A DNA stretch of 64,000 nucleotides, taken from assembly GCF_009725235.1 (NCBI RefSeq), contig NZ_WJFC01000049.1:1-64000 (forward strand), written 5' to 3'. The notes beneath the pieces are model-generated. The model did not search any database and had not been told where the DNA came from. It saw only the letters and a program-made list of their open reading frames with translations. A program made the translations under genes and the position numbers. The stretch's first letter is position 1. Every line of letters begins with the position of its first letter. Positions 19,471 to 27,819 of the stretch are shown here, piece by piece. Source of the DNA: Scytonema sp. UIC 10036. Its GTDB lineage: Bacteria > Cyanobacteriota > Cyanobacteriia > Cyanobacteriales > Nostocaceae.

Positions 19471-19812
19471 TCACTCTTCCGGCTCGGTTGCCGCCGCATC
19501 GGGAAGATGGCGCTCGACATCCATGCTGTCGTGCAAGATCCTGACCACCAGCACGCTGTCCTCAAGCAACCGATAATAAACGAAATGACGCCCTTTGCCG
19601 CCGACATGACGGCGGTAATATCCCTCAATGGACTCCTCTTTGCGGCTTCTGGGCAGGGGATTGGCGGTGATACTGTCCAGGCACCGTTCGATCAGCGTTT
19701 TATACCTGCCGCGCTGCTGAGCTCCCCAGCGCTGGGTGGTGTATTTTAAAATACTTTTGATATCGGAGCGGGCTTGCGGACGAAGATCAAGCGGCAATTT
19801 CTGGCCAGACAC
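19471..19812 (-). CDS. RelE/ParE superfamily toxin
   Basis: A 113-residue toxin of the ParE type, which poisons gyrase or, in RelE relatives, cuts mRNA. Diagnostic segments are RPQARSDIKSILKYTTQRWG at the N-terminus, YRRHVGGKGRHFVYYRLLED in the beta-sheet core and VLVVRILHDSMDVERHLP at the end. The start overlaps the antitoxin gene by 26 bases, the usual coupling. The pair is visibly richer in GC than its neighbours and has no HIP1 repeats, suggesting recent transfer from another phylum. Confidence 0.9.
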   Translation of the reverse strand: MSGQKLPLDLRPQARSDIKSILKYTTQRWGAQQRGRYKTLIERCLDSITANPLPRSRKEESIEGYYRRHVGGKGRHFVYYRLLEDSVLVVRILHDSMDVERHLPDAAATEPEE

Positions 19813-20080
19813 TGGGATCTACCTCCATGTTTCCTGCCGCCAATTCCGCCAGGGCTTCCTGTTCTATGTCGTCGAGCAACTCTCTAGTGTAGGGAATGGG
19901 GTCACCGCTCTGCTCACCTTTTTCCAGCTCTGCTCGTAACCGCTCACCTTTCCGTTTGTTGCTCGCATCGATCAGCAGCAACGCATCATGGATGATGTCA
20001 TCTACGCTGCTGTAACCAAGAGCGAGCTGGCGCTGGACAATGATTTCCAATTCAGGGGTAAGGTCGATCTGCATCGGCAA
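19787..20080 (-). CDS. ParD-like antitoxin
   Basis: A 97-residue partner of the downstream toxin. An N-terminal ribbon-helix-helix (IDLTPELEIIVQRQLALGYSS, then DDIIHDALLLID) would bind the operator as a dimer. The acidic C-terminal tail (DDIEQEALAELAAGNMEVDP) would wrap the toxin. It is first in the operon, so it can autorepress. High GC matches the toxin. Confidence 0.88.
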   Translation of the reverse strand: MPMQIDLTPELEIIVQRQLALGYSSVDDIIHDALLLIDASNKRKGERLRAELEKGEQSGDPIPYTRELLDDIEQEALAELAAGNMEVDPSVWPEIAA

Positions 20081-20194
20081 GTTTTAAGGACGGACAGCTT
20101 ATGCCTTCATCATAGCTGCAAATTTCAGGAATCACAAGACATCCAGGCTGTGCCGTCCTTTCTCTCGCCTTTGGAATACCTGTTAAAACTCTAA

Positions 20195-20220
20195 AAGGGC
20201 TATTTCATTCTAAAAAGGAA
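20195..20220. repeat. Direct repeat, left copy
   Basis: GGGCT, one variable base, then TTTCATTCTAAAAAGGAAAA. The same 26-base sequence with one difference recurs at 21111-21136, so the two copies bracket about 0.9 kb that contains the Rho_N-domain ORF. Confidence 0.7.
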
Positions 20221-20376
20221 AATTTCTAGAATGCTTTACGTCTTGTAGGGGAATTGTGAACTGACAGAGGCGTAGAGTTCAAAGATTATTTAATTAAATG
20301 AACCGCAAAGACGCAAAGGACACGAAGAAAGAGGAGAAGAACGGTAATCCTATGGAGGGAAGTCGTATCTATCCAT

Positions 20377-20889
20377 TCAGCCTTTTGATAGAACCTCAAT
20401 TAGTTCTGGCTTTTTCTTTTTGGTATAACCGGAAATCCCGCGTTTTTTCGCCATGTCTTTGAGTTGTGTCACGGTCAAGGTATTCAGTATACTTGGATCT
20501 GTAATGACCTCTGGCATAGATTGAGGGGTTAAGTAAAAAACTTCTGTTAAAGAATTTAATTTTTTCCCTTTTGTTATACCGCATTTTAGTTTTGCAATCG
20601 GCTCCAAAGTTTTCCAGTACTGACGCGGTGCTTCATCAAGTCGATTGGTTGCAACTGAGAGTTTTATGCCTTTTAATTCACTTGCTGGTTCTTCTATCAA
20701 GTACTGCAATGCCGATTGAATCTCATCTCTAGTTGCTGTTGATAGATTGATTTTAGGGATTGATTCTCTCGCAAGAACTTTAGTAAGTTCGGATGTTTGT
20801 TCGCTCTTGTCAGCAATAATACACCACACCTTCTCCAATCCTGCTGACTCTGCAATTGCAAAAATAAACGAGTTGCCGATGACTTTATA
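20377..20889 (-). pseudogene. 5'-truncated ParB-like/Rho_N-domain protein
   Basis: The annotated-looking frame gives 153 residues from 20838, but it stays open upstream for about 17 more codons reading RYKVIGNSFIFAIAESAGLE, which has the look of a ParB/sulfiredoxin-like fold (RYxVIxGxxxxxAxxxxGL), and then meets a stop with no start codon. The C-terminus (LTVTQLKDMAKKRGISGYTK, then KKKPELIEVL) is a Rho N-terminal or SAP-like nucleic-acid-binding motif. So a DNA-binding protein lost its N-terminus, or it starts at an internal TTG. The ParB-like reading is tentative; Rho_N is firmer. Confidence 0.6.
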
Positions 20890-21221
20890 GCGATCTTCTC
20901 ATCATTGCCTTTTTTATTTGTGTCGTTCTATGAAATAGCTTCAAAATCAATTCTCTCGATTCCGCATGAATATTAGCTCAGGAGACACAATCTAATCTGT
21001 CACACAGTCAGAGAAAAACTCAATGTTGGAGACACTTCATATATAAGATAGTAAGCGATCTATCAAGCAATATGCTCGGGACTTACGCAAAGCCCCCCTT
21101 TTTAAGGGCAGGGCTGTTTCATTCTAAAAAGGAAAATAGTAACTGTAGATTATGAGAACAATGAAGCCAGATTGCACCATCGCGATCGCGAATCGCACTT
21201 ACACGTATCTCGGCTCAACGT
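20890..21221. repeat. Intergenic region with direct repeat, right copy
   Basis: The second copy of the 26-base direct repeat lies at 21111-21136, directly after a truncated CCCCCCTTTTTAAGGG palindrome near 21091. A doubled HIP1-like CGCGATCGCG occurs at about 21180. No gene is seen. Confidence 0.55.
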
Positions 21222-22079
21222 CTAAAACGCAACCTCGGAAGCAACCTCGTGCCATTGAGTTACCAATTTCTCCGCAGTTGCACTCTCAACAGCAGCAAGG
21301 TTTAGCGGATAGTCCACATTGTCGCGCTCAATCCAGCGGGCGGCTGTGAATTGCCCGTTGCTTGCTCTGACAATAAAGCCAGACTCCTGACACTCTGGAG
21401 AAGCGAGATATAAAACTCCTGGAGCCACTTGCTCTGGTCGTAAATCTTCTGGCTCATCCTGAATATTCCACATCCGCGTTTTGGCGACTGGCGAAATTGC
21501 ATTCACCAGAATTCCATGCTCTTTGCCTTCCACCGCAAGTACGTTCATCAGACCAATTTGTGCCATTTTTCCCATCGCGTAAGCAGCCAGACCACTGAGT
21601 GCATATTGCTGGTAAATCGCTCGATCCGAAGTTGTCAACACAATCCGTCCATAATGTTGTTGCTTCATTGTTGGAAAAGCGGCTTGAGCCAACCAGGTTG
21701 GTGCTTCTAAGTGAATGGCAATAGCACGCTGTAGAAAATCCGGTGCCAGATCTTGGATGGACTGGTAAGCAACCCATCCAGCATTGTGGATCAAGATATC
21801 GAGGCGACCAAGCTTTTCTAGTGTCATTTCCACCAAGCTTTGGCAGTTGCCTCGACTATCCAGAAGTACGTCGTTGGCGATCGCCACTCCATCGGCTTCT
21901 CGAATTTTGCTGGCGACATCAGCCGCAACTGTTGGATCGGAATCAGTCCCTTCTTTGTTAACGCCTGCATCGTGGATAACGACTTGCGCTCCTCTTTCTG
22001 CCAGCAGATGAGCATAGGCTGCTCCTAAACCGCGTCCACTGCCAGTGATAATAGCTACTCGATCGTCAAGTCGAATCAT
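21222..22079 (-). CDS. Short-chain dehydrogenase/reductase
   Basis: A 285-residue classical SDR. The Rossmann motif TGSGRGLGAAYA (TGxxxGxG) lies at about residues 12-23 and NAGW in the fourth strand. The serine is in VLTTSDRAIY and the YxxxK motif reads YAMGK (about 166-170). The HDAGVNKEGTD insert after the second strand resembles SDRs close to the peroxisomal multifunctional-enzyme group, which reduce or oxidise 3-hydroxyacyl substrates, but the substrate here is not certain. It stands near a secreted hydrolase gene on the same strand, about 135 bases away. Confidence 0.85.
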   Translation of the reverse strand: MIRLDDRVAIITGSGRGLGAAYAHLLAERGAQVVIHDAGVNKEGTDSDPTVAADVASKIREADGVAIANDVLLDSRGNCQSLVEMTLEKLGRLDILIHNAGWVAYQSIQDLAPDFLQRAIAIHLEAPTWLAQAAFPTMKQQHYGRIVLTTSDRAIYQQYALSGLAAYAMGKMAQIGLMNVLAVEGKEHGILVNAISPVAKTRMWNIQDEPEDLRPEQVAPGVLYLASPECQESGFIVRASNGQFTAARWIERDNVDYPLNLAAVESATAEKLVTQWHEVASEVAF

Positions 22080-22214
22080 TTGCTTGTCCTGACCTTAAAT
22101 CTTGAACTTTATTGGGTGTATGTCCTATCTCATGCCAAGCTCAGAATTGAGTTACCGAGCTACTCTTTCAGTGTTACTGTCTGTATAATCCGTACTGACA
22201 GTAACCACCTCCTG

Positions 22215-23357
22215 CTAAGATAAGAAAGATAGCACTTCTTGCAGAAAGCGAGAGCGTCCTTTTTCCGGTCGGTCAAGGAACAAATAGTGTGTACCATCTG
22301 GAATTGTCACAGTTTGTACTTTTGATGCATTGACTAATTCATTTTTTAGTGCATTTAAGTCTGCGGGTCTTGACCAAAAATCTCGCTCTCCTCGAATTAC
22401 AAGTGTTGGGACTCTAATATCTGCTGCATTCCAGTATTTTTGACCGCGTGCTAGATTGTAACTTTCTAATTGGTAGGCATTAGGAATTTTTAGACTGGGG
22501 GGTTGACGAGTATTGCTCGTTGGGTCGCTCTCGATCGCTTCTTTTTGATAGGCGATCGCAATCTCTTCCGAGCGCCACTGACTTTTATCTTGGACTGGGA
22601 TGGTCTGGTTCCATTTTCCTAAAAGTCCTTCAGCCGTAACTAACCGATATCCTCCATCTCGAGCATTAAACTCACCCGGTTGATTGGGATTCTCGAAGGT
22701 TTTACCAAGCTCCCACGATGCATTTACTCCATAAAGACTATTAAGCATTACTAGATGACTTACCTTATCGTTGTTGCGACTAGTATACATTCCTGCCCAA
22801 TGTCCTCCTGTCGCCCAACCAATCAGAGCCACTTTGTTTCCTGACTCGCGTTCTCGAATCCAGTCCATCACAGCACTAATATCGCCCACTGCTTCAGAAG
22901 AAGTAACAGAAGGTGGATTTTTATCTTGTGGTTGATTGAGTGCAGCGGGACGAGTTGATTTTTCCCAACCTCGTACATTCATCAGATATACAGTATGCCC
23001 AGCAGATGCTAAATCTGTCGCGACTGAATAGTCAGGAACATTAATATCGAACGAAGTAACGCTACCAGGTCCGCCACCATGAATCAGCAGTATCGGCACG
23101 CGACCATTATTTGTATTATTATTTAGCTGCACTTTACGAACAAAGATTTGAATCCTAGGTTCGCTGGTGACAAAACTATCTTCACGCTGAATTTGCGGAG
23201 TAAGAGATGATACTTGGTTTGTCATTTGGGGTGATGTAGTTACGTTCTGTGCTTGCATTTGGCTGCATGATGTCACAAGAGTAGTTGATAAAAACCCAAT
23301 CGCTAAAGCTTTAAAACCATGCTTTTTTAAGGATTGTCTGTTCATTTTTTCCTCCAC
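22215..23357 (-). CDS. Exported alpha/beta hydrolase lipoprotein
   Basis: A 380-residue protein with a lipoprotein signal: a basic start, a hydrophobic core and a lipobox TLVTSC ending at about residue 30. The hydrolase fold shows the oxyanion motif LIHGGGPGS, a nucleophile elbow in VALIGWATGGHW where the expected G-x-S-x-G reads G-W-A-T-G, and a C-terminal DGTHYLFLDRP with the catalytic histidine. The nucleophile serine is therefore replaced by alanine. It may be inactive or use another residue. It is transcribed away from a LysR gene that probably regulates it. Confidence 0.78.
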   Translation of the reverse strand: MEEKMNRQSLKKHGFKALAIGFLSTTLVTSCSQMQAQNVTTSPQMTNQVSSLTPQIQREDSFVTSEPRIQIFVRKVQLNNNTNNGRVPILLIHGGGPGSVTSFDINVPDYSVATDLASAGHTVYLMNVRGWEKSTRPAALNQPQDKNPPSVTSSEAVGDISAVMDWIRERESGNKVALIGWATGGHWAGMYTSRNNDKVSHLVMLNSLYGVNASWELGKTFENPNQPGEFNARDGGYRLVTAEGLLGKWNQTIPVQDKSQWRSEEIAIAYQKEAIESDPTSNTRQPPSLKIPNAYQLESYNLARGQKYWNAADIRVPTLVIRGERDFWSRPADLNALKNELVNASKVQTVTIPDGTHYLFLDRPEKGRSRFLQEVLSFLS

Positions 23358-23563
23358 AGGTATTAAGGCTTGAGTAAATGTGAGTTAGAAAAATTACAAT
23401 TATCTTGTACTTAGACGCTTGGAGAATATTTTTGTTGGTAAACCCGCGCAACCTTATTTCCTAGAGTAAAAACTTTCAACAAATATGTCCAATACAACTT
23501 TTGTCTTAATCTAATACTTAAAAAGTCTTAAAATGAGATATCTGAGATACAAAAATAAATCAA

Positions 23564-24457
23564 ATGGAACTTCGGCATCTAAGGTATTTTGTAACAGTGG
23601 CAGAAGAACTACATTTTGGTCGAGCCGCAGAAAGATTGCAGATGGCTCAACCACCTCTCAGTCATCAGATACGCCAATTAGAACTGGAGTTAGGTGTTGA
23701 GCTTTTTCACCGCACTAAACGCAGCGTTCAATTAACAGAAGTAGGGCAATTATTTTTAGAAGAAGCTCGCCAAATTCTTATACAAGCAGGCCAAGCAGTT
23801 CAAATAGTTCAACAAGCTTCTTCTGGCGAAGTGGGTCGTTTAGTATTAGGTTTTGTAGGGTCTGCTACTTACAGCATTCTTCCAGATACCTTAAAACTTT
23901 TTCGCAAAAAATTTCCAAAAGTTCTTCTCAGCTTGCACGAGATGACTACAGCAGAAGTAGTTCAAGCTTTACATGAAAAACGAATTCATCTTGGTTTTGT
24001 TCGTCCCCCCATAAACGATGAGGAACTAATAATTGAATCAGTTTTTAAAGAATCATTTATCGTAGCGTTACCAAAATCTCATCCTCTAGAGCGGGAAACA
24101 AAAATCTACCTAAAGATGCTTGCAAACGAACCATTTATTTTATTTCCTCGTCATTTGGGGTCAGGCTTTTATGACCAAATTGTCGCTATGTGTCAAAAAG
24201 CAGGTTTCAGTCCTCAAGTAGCACAGGAAGCAGTACAAATGCAAACTATTGTTAGCCTAGTCGCAGCAGAGTTAGGAGTCGCGATAGTTCCCGCTTCTAT
24301 GCAAAATCTTCAACGAGTTGGAGTTGTGTATAAGCTATTAGCAGAAGAAACTCCACAAGCCGAATTGGCAATGATTTGGCGTCGAGATGAAAAATCGCCT
24401 GTATTACATAAGTTTTTAGATATTGTTAGAGAAATAGACTTACCTTGTTGGCTTTGA
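23564..24457 (+). CDS. LysR-family transcriptional regulator
   Basis: A 297-residue regulator with the typical winged helix at residues 1-60 (MELRHLRYFVTVAEELHFGRA, AERLQMAQPPLSHQIRQLE) and a periplasmic-binding-like co-inducer domain from about 90 (GRLVLGFVGSATYSILP). The closest recognisable type is the BenM/CatR-like group. It is divergent from the alpha/beta hydrolase gene with about 200 bases between, the usual LysR arrangement, so it likely controls that gene in response to a small molecule. The inducer is unknown. Confidence 0.93.
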   Translation: MELRHLRYFVTVAEELHFGRAAERLQMAQPPLSHQIRQLELELGVELFHRTKRSVQLTEVGQLFLEEARQILIQAGQAVQIVQQASSGEVGRLVLGFVGSATYSILPDTLKLFRKKFPKVLLSLHEMTTAEVVQALHEKRIHLGFVRPPINDEELIIESVFKESFIVALPKSHPLERETKIYLKMLANEPFILFPRHLGSGFYDQIVAMCQKAGFSPQVAQEAVQMQTIVSLVAAELGVAIVPASMQNLQRVGVVYKLLAEETPQAELAMIWRRDEKSPVLHKFLDIVREIDLPCWL

Positions 24458-24539
24458 GGGTAGGTATCCTGTCAACAAAAAATGAAGATGAATTCACGAC
24501 TAGAAGTTCTAGTACTACAACGAGAGATCGAATTTGGTG

Positions 24540-24910
24540 CGATAAGCTGGGTACAGCTTGCGCTTCACGAACGCGAACCATTGTTCTGTAAGTTTTTGAG
24601 CGATCGCCCCGAACTGGAATCAGCGCCTGCAATCTTGATTGCTTCGTCAAAGTCTCGTTGTAGTACAGTCACGCTCATCAATTACTGTACATATCTTTCC
24701 TGCCAACTGCCCTGTTTTTACGTCTTCCAGGCTTTTGAGCTTGAGAAACAAAGCTAGAGCGTGTTGTTCCATCCGCTACCCAAATTTGTTCAAACTTAGT
24801 CCGCGCAAATTTAATACTATCTAGTAAGGGACGCCTTCGTCGTTGCTGCCAATTCCCAATTTTTAATTTATACTTAGCATAAGTAGCTGTGATGAACTGT
24901 GTAATCACGG
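24540..24910 (-). pseudogene. Decayed IS4-family transposase fragment
   Basis: One frame reads FEQIWVADGTT. After a single-base shift a second frame reads FLKLKSLEDVKTGQLAGKIC. Together these are the first catalytic-aspartate segment of an IS4-type transposase. Further stops follow. Both ends of the element are lost and no inverted repeats were found. It lies downstream of the LysR gene. Confidence 0.6.
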
Positions 24911-25249
24911 TGCATAAAAACTTCTACCCCTACAGCCTCGGCTGTTCAAGTCACGCATAGCTTTCCCTTGAGTGCTATTAGGCTTCTAGCCTGTGGGGGG
25001 ACGTATTGTACTAACTGACACGATGCCAAAGCTAAAAAAAGCTATTTGTTTTTACTACAAAGGTTTCACCATCATGGCTCTATGATTCTATCTTGCTTGA
25101 CCTTAATACTTTGATTTGATTTGTAATCACAATTTATGACTCATTCTTCAGGCGTTTTCTGAACATTTAAATGGTATATGCAGAGCGCAACCGCAGTATA
25201 GCTGCTATATTAGTATCCGAGCGCTTATTTGCTTATTTGACTACCAGTA
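24911..25249. other. Intergenic region, no gene seen
   Basis: No gene or palindrome stands out between the transposase remnant and the DUF4231 gene. The last 100 bases should carry the promoter of the latter. Confidence 0.4.
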
Positions 25250-26092
25250 ATGACTAATTTTGAAACCGCTTCCCCGACTGGGACAAACTACACTGTTGAA
25301 AGTTCTTCCGCCACATCAAATCCAAATATGTTGCTTACTTTGAAGGTAATTGAGTATTTATTCTTAGCAGCTAGTGTTGGTACATTCGTCATTATCAAGG
25401 TTTTTCCCGACGTTGCAGTAGCCAAAATATATTTAGCAGGTTTTTTTGCTAGTTGGATTTTTTTCTTCCTCGCAAATAGACAAATAGCCCAAAACGCAAT
25501 TCGTGTTGCATCTTATGCAGATTTAACCAAAAAAGCTGAAATATATCCAACTCTAACGAGCAATAATTCTGTGGGAAACAATTCGATCAACTTAGCAAGA
25601 ATAAAAGCTTTACAGTATAGCCAGGATCTGATAGAAGACTATAAAAGAACCAGAACTAGCTCTAGAAATATCTACTACGCGGCGCAAATTGCCACCATTG
25701 TTTTTTCTGGAGTTACACCGATTTTAGTTTTGGTTGACAAATTGGAAGCAGGTGTATCGTGGCTCAAGTGGCTCCCTGTAATTTGTCCGGCGATCGCCTC
25801 TATTGTCGCTAGTATTGTTACCTCCTTTCCTTTCCAGGAGAATTGGATTGCCGCTAACAGCAGCGTTGAATTGTTAGAAGCAGAACAAGAGAAATTTGTC
25901 TTGGGAGTCAGTGAACCTTACCGTTATAATGATGTAGCTAATGAAACTCAGCATCAAAAACAGGCACAAATGGCGATCGAAAACTTTATTACTCAGGTGA
26001 ATAATATTCATCTCAAGCAAGTACAAGAATCGGGTGTGAAGAAGTCACCCGAGCAAAAAACAGAGACATCGGAAGAGAAGACAGCCGCTTAA
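25250..26092 (+). CDS. DUF4231/SLATT-like membrane protein
   Basis: A 280-residue protein with two pairs of membrane helices (about 30-80 and 140-190) separated by a helical segment, and a charged C-terminal coil. The pattern fits DUF4231, related to SLATT domains, which are proposed to form membrane pores in bacterial conflict systems activated by nucleotide or nuclease signals. Recognisable is YRTRTSSRNIYYAAQIATI (approximate) in the third helix region and PFQENWIAANSSVELLEAEQ after the fourth. No sensor or nucleotidyltransferase gene is adjacent, so a defence role is only a possibility. Confidence 0.75.
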   Translation: MTNFETASPTGTNYTVESSSATSNPNMLLTLKVIEYLFLAASVGTFVIIKVFPDVAVAKIYLAGFFASWIFFFLANRQIAQNAIRVASYADLTKKAEIYPTLTSNNSVGNNSINLARIKALQYSQDLIEDYKRTRTSSRNIYYAAQIATIVFSGVTPILVLVDKLEAGVSWLKWLPVICPAIASIVASIVTSFPFQENWIAANSSVELLEAEQEKFVLGVSEPYRYNDVANETQHQKQAQMAIENFITQVNNIHLKQVQESGVKKSPEQKTETSEEKTAA

Positions 26093-26195
26093 CGTGAGAA
26101 TTCAGATACCCGACTTCGTATTCCATAAGCACTAGTGTTATGCGATAAGTGAGCGATTACGGCTAAAATCGAATCGCTTACACACCTTGTTGTAG

Positions 26196-26582
26196 TTAGG
26201 AACATGTATCCTTATTGTGTTCTACTGGCGCGGCTAACATACCTTCAGAAAGACCAGCTTCACGCAAACGAAAAGCACCAATATTTCGACTAAGTACTGC
26301 CAACCCTGCTAGATGTGCCTGTAAGCCCGCCGTACTAGCGCAACAATCAGTGAGTACGATGGGTTCAACGCCAATGTCGAAAAAATCCATCGCTATTTTC
26401 AACACGCACATATCAGTGTCAATACCGACGATAAAAACCCGTTCAAAACACTGCTTGTGAAAGTAGTCTATCAAGTCATCCGGTATCCCGCACACCCCCA
26501 GCTTAGAAAAAACGAGTTCTGGTTGAACCCAGGGTTGTAATTCTGGAACAATATCAATTTCTGGTTCATGAGGATTTGGATT
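26196..26582 (-). pseudogene. N-terminally truncated isochorismatase-like hydrolase
   Basis: The frame contains FSKLGVCGIPDDL and VFIVGIDTDMCVLKIAMDFF, the lysine and cysteine parts of a cysteine-hydrolase (isochorismatase/nicotinamidase) site. The N-terminal strand with the catalytic aspartate is missing. The frame runs upstream without a start codon to about 26582, where a CCCCCCTTTATAAGGGGGG palindrome lies. The repeat insertion or a linked deletion probably removed the front of the gene. Confidence 0.7.
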
Positions 26583-26584
26583 TT

Positions 26585-26626
26585 TTGTTTCCCCCCTTTA
26601 TAAGGGGGGATTAAGGGGGGTAAATT
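26585..26626. repeat. CCCCCCTTTATAAGGGGGG palindromic repeat
   Basis: A palindrome followed by ATTAAGGGGGG belongs to the dispersed family also seen near 14336, 15540 and 21095. It marks the break point of the isochorismatase remnant. Confidence 0.75.
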
Positions 26627-26738
26627 CAACGCCTCAAAGCAATATTACCCGATAAGCTGTTTCGATTTGGTGCTCGCAAGCGGTTGAACCTGCCATAGAC
26701 TAATTGAGAGTTAGTTTATGGGTTGACTGCTCTTCGGA

Positions 26739-27788
26739 TTAAACGATCAGATTTAAATCTCCAAATTCATGCCAGAAATACTGTTTTTGCACCGCTTCTT
26801 CATATGAATCCCGAATTTTCTCTGCGCTTAAGAAGGCAGTCAACAAGTCGAGATGGCTAGCCTCTGGTTCGTGCATTCCAGTTAGCAAACCATCCACGGT
26901 TTTGAGCCTGTGATTGGCCGTAATATGCAGTCGCGTGTACCCGTGTTCGGCTTTCACTTTGCCCGTGTCGTCCGCTACTGATTCTAACGCCCGTACTACT
27001 GTAGTTCCCACAGCAATGACTCGTCCACCTCTAAAGTGTGTTTGGTTAATCTTTTGAGCTGCTAACTCGCTAATAAAGTATTCTTCTTCTGAGGCAGGGT
27101 GTTGAGCGTCAAGAGCATCGTCCATGTAAGAAGAAAGCCCGGTATGAAGTACAATATAAGCTGTTTCTACACCCTGACGCCTGAGATCGAAGAGCAGTTT
27201 CCAGGTAAAAGCACGACCTGCTGATGGCATCTCCGCGCTCCCTGGTTCTTTAGCATAAACTGTCTGGTAATAGTCTAGCTCCCAAGGGGCAGAAACATAC
27301 TCATAGCGAACCGGACGCCCCAAACGATAAAGTAAATCCATTAACTCCGTATCCGATTTGGAGAAACGGAGTTTCCAAAGCCTGGGAATATTGACATCAC
27401 GCTCATAAACTGTACCTGTTAATCCTTGTCCAAAGTCAATTTGCATCCCACTGCGAAGTCCGCAGGAAAAAGGATCGCCCTTTTGGCACAGCAGCAGTAC
27501 TAACCAGGAGTCATCTGGGAGATGCTGTGCTAAACGAATTTCCATACAGTTGCCTCTTGGCACTTCACAACCATTCAGGCAAGCCGGAAGCGTGCGACTA
27601 GAATTAAAAACAAGCAAATCGCCAGGACGAAGAAATTCACTGACACGGTCAAATCGTGTATGTTCAACCTTGTTGGTAATACGGTCGATCGCCATCAGCC
27701 GCACGCGATCGCGTCCAATCCCCCGCCGTTCTGGTGGCTCTTTAGCTAAGAGTTCAATAGGAAGAGTAAAGGTAAAGGGAGTTGCCAT
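26739..27788 (-). CDS. Divergent QueA-family (SAM:tRNA ribosyltransferase-isomerase-like) protein
   Basis: A 349-residue protein of the QueA family. QueA moves the ribosyl part of S-adenosylmethionine to 7-aminomethyl-7-deazaguanine in tRNA. The fold landmarks are present: FLRPGDLLVFNSSRTLPA, YYQTVYAKEPGSAEMPSAG, GGRVIAVGTTVVRALES and TVDGLLTGMHEPEASHLDLL. Several canonical positions differ: PTAGLHFT reads PSAGRAFT, LHVGLGTF reads LHTGLSSY and the HxMHxE block reads QHPASEEEY. So this is a paralogue that may use another acceptor. It follows an SDR gene by 31 bases on the same strand, likely an operon. Confidence 0.82.
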   Translation of the reverse strand: MATPFTFTLPIELLAKEPPERRGIGRDRVRLMAIDRITNKVEHTRFDRVSEFLRPGDLLVFNSSRTLPACLNGCEVPRGNCMEIRLAQHLPDDSWLVLLLCQKGDPFSCGLRSGMQIDFGQGLTGTVYERDVNIPRLWKLRFSKSDTELMDLLYRLGRPVRYEYVSAPWELDYYQTVYAKEPGSAEMPSAGRAFTWKLLFDLRRQGVETAYIVLHTGLSSYMDDALDAQHPASEEEYFISELAAQKINQTHFRGGRVIAVGTTVVRALESVADDTGKVKAEHGYTRLHITANHRLKTVDGLLTGMHEPEASHLDLLTAFLSAEKIRDSYEEAVQKQYFWHEFGDLNLIV

Positions 27789-27819
27789 AAGTTGTTACTT
27801 TCTAATTACGAATTACGAA

